In this document: positions 31,125 through 42,084 of the stretch, one piece after another
How positions within the stretch are numbered: position 1 is the first letter of the stretch
How the letters are laid out: each line of letters opens with the position of its first letter
Made by a program: the position numbers and the translations under genes
Assembly (NCBI GenBank): GCA_026122205.1
Contig: JANCYU010000037.1
Location: forward strand, 62,001 to 126,000
DNA: 64,000 nucleotides
Origin: Galdieria yellowstonensis
Lineage: Eukaryota; Rhodophyta; Bangiophyceae; Galdieriales; Galdieriaceae
Direction of reading: 5' to 3'
The notes under the pieces: generated by a model
What the model was told of the DNA's origin: nothing
The model's database searches: none
Seen by the model: the letters and a program-made list of their open reading frames with translations, nothing else

Positions 31125-31435
31125 CGACCATTTATTTGGAAACTTTTATACTAGTTTCAGACACAAGTTGAGTCTACAATATGTATAATATATACATAAA
31201 TATATTTATTTATATGTATAGACACTTGTACATGCGTGTATATATTGGAAACACGAAACATTTTATATTTCTTGGATAGAATACGCATGACAAGTATTGT
31301 CCAATGGAGTCTTCTCACGTCCATCGCCTGCCATGGCACTTTTCGTTTTGTGATTCAATTTCATAAACTTGTCTCCTCTTCCAGTAATGTTTTTGAATAA
31401 CATAACGCTCTATTGTTGCATTTCTAATCGTTTTT
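31125..31435. other. Intergenic or 3' region, AT-rich
   Basis: Contains a TATA/ATAA-rich tract at about 31180-31225. A 60-codon minus-strand frame (31157-31339) ends inside this tract and shows no family signal. Confidence 0.4.
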
Positions 31436-31559
31436 TCATTCTAATGATATTTGATCATAATTTTTTTCGGAAAAGCTTGACTGATAAGCTTTCAACAAGT
31501 CTGACATTGCCTCGGGAGTTTCCTCATTCCGAGACTTTTGCGTCTTGTCGATGGCTTCC

Positions 31560-32071
31560 TCATCGAAACCTCTGGCTTTCAGCTGTTTGTTTTGTTAGTA
31601 TGCGTTTCATTTCTATCTCCTGAAGAAATTCGTCAAAGTCTAGCTTGGAGCCCCTCTCCAATTGACAACTTTTCTTTTTCTCCTCTTTGCTGCCTTTTTT
31701 TTTCAGGAGCGATAATGGTGGGTAGCTTGCGTCTTTTTCAACTACAAGATGTCCATAATGGGTAACAACCGCGGGGAGATCAACTGCAACTTCATTCTCT
31801 ATTCCACCGAGAACGAGGAGTCTTGCAGAATTCTCAAACATCTGCTACTAAACTGTGATGCATCTTTCCATTTTGTCTTTCTAGGTAATTACAAATGTCT
31901 GGGTATCTCCATTGTCATTCTAGGAGGGCTTAAGGTCCTTCTTTTGGCATTCGAACAACAACTCGAAAGGCTTGCGTTCCACATATGAGGAGACGCCTCT
32001 TGAAGGACTCGATCGGGCGTCAAAGAGTGCATTTTTTCCTGCAAGAAGAAATCTGATTGGTGGAATTTCAT
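31560..32071 (-). CDS. Unrecognised spliced gene with a 27-nt microexon
   Basis: Function unknown. Best model: exon 31976-32071 (MKFHQSDFFLQEK...), a 56-nt GC-AG intron (GCAAGC...TAG, 31920-31975), a 27-nt exon (31893-31919), a 51-nt intron (31842-31892), and exon 31560-31841. The product has a compact block (SARLLVLGGIENEVAVDLPA) and a Lys-rich helix. The alternative frame across 31920-32126 is also open (ending KPFELLFEC...) but meets a TAG at 31920. The 3' end is uncertain: a TACTAAC-like branch site and an open frame to 31436 suggest one more intron. Upstream exons before 32126 may also exist. Confidence 0.4.
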
Positions 32072-32249
32072 CGCGAGGAGGAATGTCTGCAACACGTTGT
32101 CCCGTTTCAGAAATTTCAGTCTCCAAACTACATTTGTAAATTTTTCTTACGGATTACTTGGGTTGATTGAATCAGTTTGAGAGTGATAACGACAAGAAAA
32201 TTATGGGTGAGCAGCCAGGAAGGAAGTTGCAAGGGATATCATCGAATAG

Positions 32250-32766
32250 TTATGGAGAAATCCATAGCAAAGTGGCATAGAAGGCCTCGACAAGTAGCAA
32301 AAGTGGTTCTTCAATGTCCGTTCCCAAAAGCTACTCTGCAATCTTTTTACCCTTTTTAGGGCAACACCACAAGGAACAAAGTGACTGGCTTCTGCAGGGA
32401 TGGCAGAGCAGCTTGCATGGCAAAGATTTGGGCTATTTGTGCGCGAATAATCATAAGAATGAGCAGCGCGAAAACTGTTTCTGTTGTCCGAGTCCCACAT
32501 AGTTACATTTGTCACATGACCTAACCAAGAGGTTTCATGCGAAAGAGGATAGGTTCTTGTGAATCGGAAGCCAGTAAAACGCTCCATAATGAAAAAGATG
32601 GAATAGCACCAGAGCCTAGAATTCATAATGTGCTGGTCAGTGCAGAGTCAGCAGTCATTGGCTCCGCAAAGAGTCGGTGGCTGTAAGAGAAAGAAAGCAT
32701 CCAGAAATGACCTACGAGTGCAATTTCTGGCCCATCTTGAGGATTTTTTTTTGGCACCGGCGGCAT
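32250..32766 (-). CDS. Small multi-span membrane protein (tentative model)
   Basis: Unrecognised. Pieced from exons with open frames: 32766 to about 32717 (MPPVPKKNPQDG...), then from about 32616 (GSGAIPSFSLWSVLLASD), then a very hydrophobic segment (TVFALLILMIIRAQIAQIFA) after a 45-nt intron with a GTTAGG donor, and finally LLLLVEAFYATLLWISP ending at 32250. The splice donors GTCATT and GTCACT are weak. A competing unspliced frame of 142 codons (32201-32626) overlaps it, so the model is tentative. Its ATG lies 15 bp from the divergent HD2-like ATG. Confidence 0.35.
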
Positions 32767-32781
32767 TGTCTCGTTGTGGCA

Positions 32782-33868
32782 ATGGACCCTTACAACGGCT
32801 ACGTCCAAGAAAGTGCAGAAACTTCTTTTTGGGGTAAGTATTTTAAAAAAAATATTTTATGTACTGACGTTTGTCTCTCTAGCTCTGGAATTGGGACCGC
32901 AAGCAAAGCAAACGTTTACGGTCGACGCAGATCACGTACTTCATATAACCATGGCGTCCTTTGGAACCAAACTGGTGGACAAGGAGAGAGCTCCCATTTC
33001 CATGCAAGTGAAGAATGACGATGAACTACAAAGTGCAGAGAAAGCCAAAAAGCCCACACAGTGCACCCTTTGTGTGTTGTTGCCAGGTGTTGTGGAATCG
33101 ATACCTCTGAATGTAATGCTTTCAGAGTCCACTAACGTGTATTTAATGAACCACTCAAAGTCAAACACGGTTTATCTAACTGGCTATATGATTGTAGAAG
33201 ATTCGTTGGGAGGGTATGAAGGCTCAAGTGACGAGGAACTCGAAGGAGACGAGGAATTTGACGAAGAGGATGAGGAAGAAGAAGAAGAGGAAGAAGTTGA
33301 TGTGCCAAAAGAAAACAAGGAGGAACAAGGAAAGAATGCACTCGTGAATAAGGTAGACAAAAAGGCTCAGAAACCAGCTGACTTGCAAAAAGGTGCAAAA
33401 CAAACTCCTGCATTGCCTCAAAAGAGTCAAGAAAGCGAGGAGGAAGAAGAGGATTCGGATGAAGACAATGATTTTTCTATGGATGAAGACCTTTCTGATG
33501 ACTTTGACATGGAAGAGGATTCTGAAGAAGAGGACGAGGAATCCGAGGAAGAGAACCTGCCTTCCAAGGGTGCGAATCAAAAATTCAAAGTTGGACAGAA
33601 AAGGAATGAACCTAGTGCTTCCAAAACTGGAAAACAGCCAATGAATAATGATAAACAACTCAATACACCACAAAGAAAACCGCAGCAGTTCAACAATCAG
33701 CAAAAGAAGCAAGACAGTGGATCTCGGAATACTCCACAGACACCAGGTGGTGGAAACCAAACCACTCCCTCTTCTTCGGAGGGAAAGTTGACTCCATCAC
33801 AGAAGAAAAGATTGCGAAAGAAGAGAAAGAAGATGGAACAACAGGCAAAGGCTCAAGGGTCTTCTTAG
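32782..33868 (+). CDS. Nucleoplasmin-like (HD2/FKBP39-type) acidic nucleolar protein
   Basis: Exon 1 32782-32833, 49-nt intron, exon 2 32883-33868. Residues about 15-110 form a nucleoplasmin-like domain: SFWALELGPQAKQTFTV, ITMASFG, CTLCVLLPGVVESIPLNV, VYLTGYM. This N-domain is shared by plant HD2-type histone deacetylases and Fpr3/4 immunophilins. Then come several Asp/Glu runs, a Gln/Pro-rich linker and a basic end (KKRLRKKRKKM). No FKBP domain and no C-terminal zinc finger are present. Likely a histone or ribosome chaperone. An AATAAA at 33926 may serve polyadenylation. Confidence 0.8.
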
Positions 33869-33948
33869 ATTAGGGAATCGACAACTTGTTTGTTGTATTT
33901 GTGTTGCATGACTTGTGTGGCTTTAAATAAAGGTTTTGTTCTTTACTA

Positions 33949-35337
33949 TTAGTGCTTTTTATAATAATGCTTTCTCATCAAATGTCGTTTCCTTGATGTA
34001 CAATATACCTCCCTTTCACACAATAAGCAAATCTGATATCTCTTATGAGCGGTAGATTTGTAGAAAAAGCTTTCAGGATTACTGCATAAAAGTTGTCTCA
34101 TCTCTTTGGGATCGATGCATTGGGAATGAGCTAGATAAAAACCTTCTACTACATCTGTCAATGATGAAACATTAGATAATCGAAAGCTTTCATAGACACA
34201 GTTATTCATATATGAAAAGCTGTGTTTCACAGAGAAACTACAGCAAGGCATCTCGGGGAAGAAAACTTGGAAGGTTACGGAAACCGTGGGAATCCAAGGC
34301 GATGAAATCCAAATTTCCAATAAGCAACGCTCGTCCCACGTCCAATCGACAGAACAATCAAGAGGGTGCGTTTCCACTCGGTCGGGTAAAATGCGATGAG
34401 GACTACGAGGAAATGCACTGCAGTCCACTACAAGTTGCCAATACATATTATTATCCGCTGAATAGTTTCGATCTTTAAATTTTCGAGCATCCAAACTATT
34501 ACTGACTTGCACTACCTCCTTGGGGACCCATAAAACAACGGGAAGTTGCAACAAGAATAATATAGCAGAAATACATCTATCCGAGTCTCCTCGTATCAGC
34601 ATGGTGGCCTTGGAATCTTGACTCGTCTCAGAAAGATTAATAATAACGACGTTTGCTCCTTTTGCAGACGACATCAAACAAAAATTCTTACAAGGAAGCA
34701 TCTGAAGACTAGAACCAATAACTATGTGCAAGTCTGCCTTTTTTGAGTGGGTGATGGCATTTTCCAAGTCTAACTTTGGAAGCTCGTCATACCAATCTAG
34801 AACGAAATCACAGAGCGAACCATTACAGCTAGAACAGGGGACATGTATATCTTTAAATCCAACAGACTTGGTCGGTTTATCCAGAACCTGTTTCCTGTTA
34901 CAATTTTTACAATATCCTACAAATAAACAGCCGTGAACTTCGGCTAAAAGCTCTTCTGGAACCCCTGACTTTCTGTGGATTCCGTCTACATTTTGAGTGA
35001 CAACAAACTGCACGAGTTTTTCCTTACATAATTGAGAAATACCGAGGTGAGCAACTGTTGGTAACGCATCCTCAAAGCTTATACTACAAGTTTCTGATTG
35101 ATTCCTTCCTTCCAACGTCCATAGCCCACAAGGACCTCGAAAGTCTGCTATTCCTGCCTTGGTAGAAATACCAGCTCCGGTGTGAACTACTGTATGGCCA
35201 CTTTCGCGAAGCAAGGTTGCCAATTTACGTAGCTTTAGGGAAAGCGTCACTGCTGACTCTTCTTTCTCTTTCAAGTTAAGTTTCCCTTTGTGTTTACAAG
35301 GAGATAGTAACTGTGCATATTCCGTTGCACCATTCAT
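33949..35337 (-). CDS. Sirtuin, class IV (SIRT6/7-like), with C-terminal extension
   Basis: NAD-dependent protein deacylase. Residues 50-70 VHTGAGISTKAGIADFRG, TQNVDGIHRKSG, catalytic His in LAEVHGCLF, two zinc pairs CKNC and CSSC, then IVIGSSLQMLP and VVIINLSET. The short GxCGLWTLE loop and spacing are class IV. Where relatives have a FGE motif this protein has DWYDELP. About 170 residues follow the core; they contain several Cys/His (LLCEREVYCTSRKRHLMRKH), which could be a terminal zinc finger. Single exon, 462 residues. Confidence 0.88.
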   Translation of the reverse strand: MNGATEYAQLLSPCKHKGKLNLKEKEESAVTLSLKLRKLATLLRESGHTVVHTGAGISTKAGIADFRGPCGLWTLEGRNQSETCSISFEDALPTVAHLGISQLCKEKLVQFVVTQNVDGIHRKSGVPEELLAEVHGCLFVGYCKNCNRKQVLDKPTKSVGFKDIHVPCSSCNGSLCDFVLDWYDELPKLDLENAITHSKKADLHIVIGSSLQMLPCKNFCLMSSAKGANVVIINLSETSQDSKATMLIRGDSDRCISAILFLLQLPVVLWVPKEVVQVSNSLDARKFKDRNYSADNNMYWQLVVDCSAFPRSPHRILPDRVETHPLDCSVDWTWDERCLLEIWISSPWIPTVSVTFQVFFPEMPCCSFSVKHSFSYMNNCVYESFRLSNVSSLTDVVEGFYLAHSQCIDPKEMRQLLCSNPESFFYKSTAHKRYQICLLCEREVYCTSRKRHLMRKHYYKKH

Positions 35338-35375
35338 TCAACAAGCAAAGGCATTTTATTTTGACCAACGCTTAT

Positions 35376-37390
35376 TCAATTTTGATTCGCTTTGCTGTCA
35401 TCCATAGCTTCCGCAGTTAAGCCTGGAATCTCGTCCACAACTTTGTGATCTATTTGCTTCTCATAAAACATTTCCTGTTCCTTTGTACTGTCATAATAAC
35501 CCATTTCCTCTGAATTCTTCTCAAACTGAGCATATCCTTCTTTGCCCAACTTGCGCTTCAATAGCAGGGAGGAAAACAACGTTAGGTCCTTGTAGTCTGT
35601 AGGAAGACCAGCAACATATTCGACGTGAGGCATAACCATCATCTTCTCTGCTCGGCAAAGAGAAGCAATATACAAACGACGATACTCCACATAGCGTTCC
35701 TTGTTACCGAACAATTTGAGATGAGCTAACGTTTTGAGGTTGTAGTGTCCCAAGTCCTCGCGGTTCAAGTCTTCTTGAGTCACACCGAATCTTAGAGCAA
35801 AACGAGCACAATGTCTCCTTCTCAACTCTACAAAACGATTATCTTCTCCGAGGAGAGACCGATGCGAATACTCAGGAACGAAGAACGTACAAATAATAAG
35901 TCCAAGATATTCCATGCCGGCATAGAACCACATAGTCTTACGTAAGCCAGCATCTGTCTGCTTCACACCTCCAGACCAACGTCTCCAAATCGTAGGAAAT
36001 GTAGTAGTTCCTACAATCCCACCCATCTTGCCTAGAGATGAAGCAACGCCGTACATTGTAGCACGAATGCGAGTTGGAAAAGCTTCTGCAGGTACCAGAT
36101 ATACAGGAATGAAGACAAAGTTTTGAAATCTACGCGCAATAACTGAGTGATAGTTGTTCATGTTGAAAATGCAGCAACTTACCCTCCAACAAATGTACTC
36201 CAAATGATCCACGCAATAGGCTGCGCTTTTAGTTGCCAGAAGAAACCAGTATTGATAATTTGAGTCGAAGCCAACCATATCCAGCCAAACATTTCCGTTT
36301 TACGTCTGCCCCACTTATCCACGACAAATGCTGCCACAAGAGGCAACCATATAAGCCAAGCGGCACCTTCAGCTAAGGCAAGCCAAATACTCTTAAACAG
36401 TGAAACTCCTATCACATGCTGCAATATGAGGGCTCCAAAAGTGCCTTGACTATAGTTGATCCAGTCAATGAGGAACCACATAATGACCGTTCCAATTGTT
36501 CTTGGCATAAAGTATCGTAAAATCACAAACAAGTCCAAACCATCGTATCTTCTCTGTCTTCGTTGTTGATCTTTCTTAAACATAAGAGAGTCCTTCATTC
36601 TGGTACGGAAGATAAGAACAGTAATAACTGGAATAGTAGCAATACCAAACGACAACCGTGCAACCACATTCCAGTTACATCCCGAAGCAGCACCCAAATA
36701 GGCATGACGACAAGCAACAGCAACAAGAATTAGCTGCACAACAAAGGGAGCATAATTTCCAGCAGTTTCAAGAAACATCACGAGAATTGCAACTCTTCTC
36801 CCACGTGTCTTAGTATTCACTTGTTCACTATCTTCCATAACATTAGGAACATTACAAGTGTACTCTCCACCCATTCCTAGACCAGCAACTCCAAGGGCAA
36901 TACACATCATCCATATCATTCCAACATGAGTAGTACCATTCATTGCAATGCCGAGAATATTTCCAAGAAGAACCAGACACGAACACATGATAAGACCTTT
37001 CTTTCTTCCAAAGTAGTCTGCGATAAAACCAAAAGCAAGCAAGCCAAACATAACTCCGTAAAGCATAGAAACTCCAACTGCTGCCTGAATAGTATTATCA
37101 TCATTAACAGATGGAAAGATATCAGAAAACATAGTTAGCAGCACCGAGTTGATATCATACATATAACCATTGACAAAGAATCCTGCTGCAGTACCAAAAG
37201 CGTTGAAGCGAATAGTACTTTTATCCTCTTCAGAAAGTGGTGCAAGTTTGTTCAAGTCAGAACCACCATCTTCTACACCTGCACCTTCCTTTCCAGAAGT
37301 CTGCTGCTCTTGAGAAGCTCTCGCTATTTCCATTGAACTTCTCATTATTTCCTCTCCTACGACGCCAACTCTTGCACCCAACCCGTTCAT
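35376..37390 (-). CDS. MFS transporter, sugar/phosphate-symporter-like (copy A)
   Basis: Plasma-membrane 12-span transporter. Exon 1 36183-37390, 53-nt intron, exon 2 35376-36129. MFS signatures: GFIADYFGRKKG between TM2 and TM3, GLGMGGEYTCNVPNV in TM4, VDKWGRRKTE in the second half, and PVYLVPAEAFPTRIRATMYG after TM10. The layout resembles PHS-type phosphate:H+ and related symporters, but the substrate is not shown. A 40-residue Ser/Gln/Gly-rich N-terminus and a long basic/acidic C-tail face the cytosol. Nearly identical to copy B at 42085-44098. Start ATG 37390, matching copy B. Confidence 0.85.
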
Positions 37391-37442
37391 CTTGAGCACA
37401 ATAAAAAACAACAAACAAAAAAACAGTTTGTTCCAATTCACT

Positions 37443-37478
37443 CCATTTATATTGCTAGGATTTTTGACATTCCAATGG
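37443..37478 (-). promoter_or_regulatory. Putative TATA box and CCAAT-type palindrome of MFS copy A
   Basis: On the minus strand TATAAATGG (37443-37451) lies 53 bp upstream of the ATG. A 13-bp near-palindrome ATTCCAATGGAAT (about 37469-37481) lies 18-30 bp further up. The same pair stands at the same distance upstream of copy B, which supports a functional role. Confidence 0.5.
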
Positions 37479-37481
37479 AAT

Positions 37482-40400
37482 ATGGCGATGAATGCCTATC
37501 GACATCTTAAAAGTTATTGGTTAGAATTTTAGTCAAGTGGACGCCCTTTTTAATGAAGAGTTCTGAGAGCATTAAGTCCATTGGACCGATGGTTTAATGC
37601 TGACTAGTCGCTGCGAATGACAGCGAGACAAGCAATACAAGCTAGGATGTAAATTTTGGGCTGAGAAATGATTGTGGGAGCAACGTTGTTTTGGTTTCTG
37701 AAACGTTTCAAGAGTTGCTGGCTGAAAAGAACTGTTGAGAAATAGAAATTGTTTGTCAGTAGAAGCAAGTATAATACAATAGCCTGGAAAGTGCTGAAAG
37801 GAAATTTTTCAGAGTTGTTCTTTTGTTCCTAACCTGAATACTAGACATTAACGTTTATTCCCTTTGGTAAAACAATCTCGAACTATCTCTCTCTTTTTTC
37901 TCCTCTCGTAGTCCGTCCTCGTAAAGAGTGCTTCTCTCTGTGGAGATAAACTATTTTGTGCAGGTTTTTTCGTTATAATGCAGGGTTTCAAACCTTTTTT
38001 CTCATCATTGTAACAAAATGATCTAGTATTATTGTATGTGTGTAATTTGAGATTTGGTCATGCTTTGAACGACGATTTCGTTTAGTTTTCATGCGAAGAC
38101 TCCAAATTAAAGTTGTTGGGAGATAAATTTATATGCCTGTATTTGGTCTTGACAAGATTCATTTTTTTAATATAGAAGCACTGCTAGCTGTACTGTAAAC
38201 TTAAGGGTACATGCTTCCAATGATATACCACATCTGATGTTGGTCATTTCCCCTACGTTGAGATATTTGAAAAAAATATTTGTATGTCAACGGGAAAGTC
38301 GAAATTGCAATTTTGCTTCCGAGAGATATTCTTCAAAGAAAGTAACCTGAAGTATAGAAGAAGAACACCACCAAACAGGAGATGAATCTTTATGTATCAC
38401 TTCTGTATAGAAATAAGCTAATACCTGATTTACTTGATGGTTCCAGATGAAAATACCTCATAGGAAATGAACCTGTATAAACTGAACCAGTATTTGAGGA
38501 ATCCAGACTTTCATTTTTTAAAGAGAGCCACGATGATATGGTAATACTCGAATACTCTTGGTTATCCGCTACCTGCAACTATGAAGACTATACATTCCAA
38601 GTCTACAGAAACAAGGAACGTCGTTGTTTAAGAGTGAAAATCCTTGTATTGTCATCTGTTTCTACTACTACAACTTGTACGTCATATTAGCCAACTAATT
38701 CTTCCAATATCTACCGTTAGTGAACCCTTCAAATATATTTTTCGAGGCTCCTGGTCCAGTACCTCTTCAATTCTTCGAAACATTTGTCTAATACCCAATG
38801 AACTATACGGAACGAAGTTGTATCATGACATAGTGCACGAGATGCAACTTAGAGTGTCATCTGTGCGTCGTAGAATCTTACAGTAGCAGTAGAAGATGCC
38901 TTTATTCGATCTGCACAGCCAGAAAATGAAAGGAATTGAGAACATTCGCAGAGAGCTTCTAAAAAGAATTCTACTGCGGTTAAATCAGTCTCTCGAGTCG
39001 ATAAACATTTCATGACGAATTACGAATTATATTTTATTTTTGCTAGAAGTGAATGGTTATAACTACATATTTTGAAGAAATTCATCCACTCCTGAGTATG
39101 AAATCTTGGGATTCGAAGCAACCAACGACACTAACAGGGAAATTTTAATAAGGAAATGTAATATGTAGCAGAGCCATTTGAAGATGATTCGTAAATCTCC
39201 TTTGAAGGAATTAGGATAGTCGAATTGTCTTTGGAGTGTAAGTGTACTCCGGTTGATAAAGAAAGCAAGTTGCATGAGAGAGCAGATGAAGAATTGTATA
39301 GTATTCAACAGAAATGTACGTTGTAGAAGGAGACATATCCTAAAGAACTGATGCCCTACTCGTTACTATATTGTTCAATCTCTTTCCATTCAACATCGAT
39401 ATAATATCATTGAGCTCTGTACTCAACATTTTAAAGATAATGAGGAAGTGTTCTTTTTGGATTACTACTCGAATATGTCAAGAAGAAACGATTCTTGTAC
39501 TAAATTGATTTTCGTCTCATAAGCTAAAAACGCGAGGAAGTACAATAGAGTATTAGATGTTTATCTTCAACCACCGCAAGAGATTTCACAAAATACATGA
39601 GTCTTCGACGAAAACTAGCCATTCAAAGTATGAAACGAACTATAAGACAGATGCGAGATGGTAATGTAGAACGCTGCATGCAATGGCGTCGAAAGCAAAG
39701 AGATGATGGTGAAAGACAGAATAAATCCTACCGAAATTACAGACCAGCCTATTATTAGCTGTTGTTATAAAATCAAAGGAGAAAGAATATACGCAAATAA
39801 AGTTCTCTGTCTATCTGCTTCGAGGATAAACAGTTCTTACATTTATGGACTCAAAATTTACTTTGACAAAATACTAAAAGAAGATTAAGCGACCGAAGCA
39901 AGTGCGAAGAAAAAAAAATGTAATGAAGGCTGACACAAAGGAGTTGTCTGAGGAAACCGGAAGAAGTTTATTTTGTGGATAGAAAAGAAAAGTACAAATA
40001 GGAAGACTGAATGTAAGCGAGTGATAGCAAATAAAGTGGTCCTCCAGAGAAGGAAAGAAAAATTTGAATGGAAACTTCACAACAGAAGGGCCTTTTGCAT
40101 AGATTCAGAGCAATAGATTCTTCGTGTGTACTTCTCTGCGTAGGTCGCGTTACTCATAGTAGTTTGGGGTGCTTCAAAGCTTAAGGAATGGCCATCAGCC
40201 ATCATTGTGACAATAATTTTCATTGTTCATGTTCTTATACAAAAAGGATGAGATTTTTAAGACATAATAGGCGGACAGAGAGTCTTACTGTGAAACTCCA
40301 GCGCTTAAATTTCCAAGTCTCCGCTTTCTAACAAAAAAGAACTCATTCATTTATTTTATTATTTACGTTAGGAATACAGATATTTCTCTCAAAATTCACA

Positions 40401-42084
40401 GCTTCTTCATCTCCACCACAGTTCAGAACTACTATTTGTGCGATCGTTTCTTTGATTTCTTGTCTTGTTAAGCAAGAAAGTTATCAAAAAACTTCACGTA
40501 CGAAGCAGCTGTTAAGGAACAAGAAATGCAATTCTATCCTGGCATATAAAGTTTTGTCACGTTATTCGTTAGTCAACAGCTTTTTGGCCATTTGCGTATC
40601 TTTTCATAAAAAAATGGAGTATTTTGGCTCAAGACTATTTCACCTCATTGTTCCTAACAGCTAGTGTACCCATTCCTTGAGGTTTTCAACATAAGAAAGA
40701 ACTTGAGCAACTCTGTTTGTCGGATAGGACAAAAATTTTGCATCATTTTCTCACAGAATTCGCTTCTACGCTGTCTTCGTCGTCATAAAGAGCCATTATA
40801 CAGGGTTTCGCTTGACAAACCTTCCACAGCACGCTTTCCTATGCCTCGGCTTTTTGAAAAATCATACACTTTACCTTCCTTGGCTGTCACAGAAAGAAGA
40901 ATTTGCAAAAGTACTATACAACTGAACAACTGCTCGCTTGTTATTCACGAGGGCATATTTCATCCTTGAAGAAACTTTGCCTTTCATTCGCTCTCACCAA
41001 TAATTCCAATAATAACATCATAGTCGAGTTACTTGCAGTCAGTGATATCCGTTTGTAAAGTCGTTGAATCCGAAAAGACAGTTTACACCCCGTACTGCAG
41101 TAGTGACCACTCAAAGGCAAATCACATACGAAGTTACGTGTTTAAGCTACTCGTTCCAAGTCTCTTTTGGGAAATTTGAACTTGCTACAGAGTTCTCAAA
41201 GAAAAGGCCTTTCCAAAGAGAAAAAAAAGGTTGATTTCACCAAAAAACGAACGCTCAACCAGCTGTTTCGAGGAGGTGGTGTTTGAACAGCTGAGCTTTC
41301 GAACAATAGAAGAAAGCCGTACATCGATATTATTCATAAAGAGTACAATGAACAAATCAAATATACTTGCTATCACTAATAGCAAAGCAAAAAAATCAAG
41401 CATTAGTCTATTTTCGACGTAACTTCTTACTCCAGCAAAAACCTTCACATTTTGAACCAGCCAGCAATATGATTTCTTTAAAGGAAGCGAAGCACACCTC
41501 GAAACACTTGTCGTTGTTGAGAGAAAAACCTTACATCTTTCATCTTGTTCGCAAGCCCTTCAAAGAACAACCTACTTAAACCAACAAAGGTGTAAACTCG
41601 GGTAACTGAAAGCAAATGTCTTCTTTCTGTTACCGAATGATAAACTCTTGTAAACTCTCATACAGCACAACATATGATTTATTTCTGACCTCAAACGCCT
41701 CGGATAAAAACGTCTCGAATGCCACAGTTTTGCACTCCTCAACACGACCAGTTCCAGGAGTCTGCGTACCATAGTTGCGAAAATGCACACATGAGAATTT
41801 TAACTGAAATGAAAAAACGTGTAACCTGTTTTAGCGCCCAAAAAGACGCCAATTAGTCCTCAGACTGCTTCGTGCGTCCAGAAGTTTGAGACACAGCAAG
41901 GAATTGATAGTTTGTGTTCACTGAGAAATTATTGCGTTGAACATACACGTTGTTATGCTAAGTACTTTGTTATTCAACCTTTACTGGATTGCAAACAAGA
42001 CAAATATAACATCAGCGACAAAAGAAAAATTTCACGCGACACTCAAATAGAAACCACAAACACGAATAATTTATCTTAAAAAAT
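37482..42084. other. 4.6-kb spacer without a convincing gene
   Basis: No frame above about 100 codons and no family match on either strand, which is far from the density elsewhere in the window. Short frames with protein-like wording occur around 38640-39000 on the plus strand, broken by stops and frame changes (for instance one frame reads NPSNIFFEAPGPVPLQFFETF before a stop), and a 53-codon frame at 39597. This looks like decayed coding sequence plus promoter DNA of the transporter genes. No tRNA or long repeat seen. Confidence 0.5.
39597..39758 (+). pseudogene. 53-codon basic frame, possible gene relic
   Basis: ATG to TAG, MSLRRKLAIQSMKRTIRQMR... continuing with NVERCMQWRRKQRDD. It is strongly basic and amphipathic, with a Met-x2-Met-Arg rhythm. 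No upstream in-frame exon was found. It sits in otherwise gene-poor DNA, so it may be an exon of a decayed gene or a chance frame. Confidence 0.25.

Noticed and set aside
31538..31765. Plus-strand frame with a strong polypyrimidine-AG site
   Set aside because: The pyrimidine run is the complement of a Lys-rich stretch; the minus-strand exon is better formed. Strand remains slightly uncertain.
32201..32626. 142-codon unspliced minus-strand frame
   Set aside because: Sequence lacks helix or domain pattern; the spliced reading of the same DNA gives clear membrane segments. Not fully excluded.
33224..33760. 178-codon hydrophobic minus-strand frame
   Set aside because: Antisense of the Asp/Glu runs of the HD2-like gene, which read as Phe/Leu on the other strand.
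40452..40969. Two adjoining plus-strand frames of 70 and 101 codons
   Set aside because: No recognisable motif, and not clearly joined by introns; treated as part of the gene-poor spacer.
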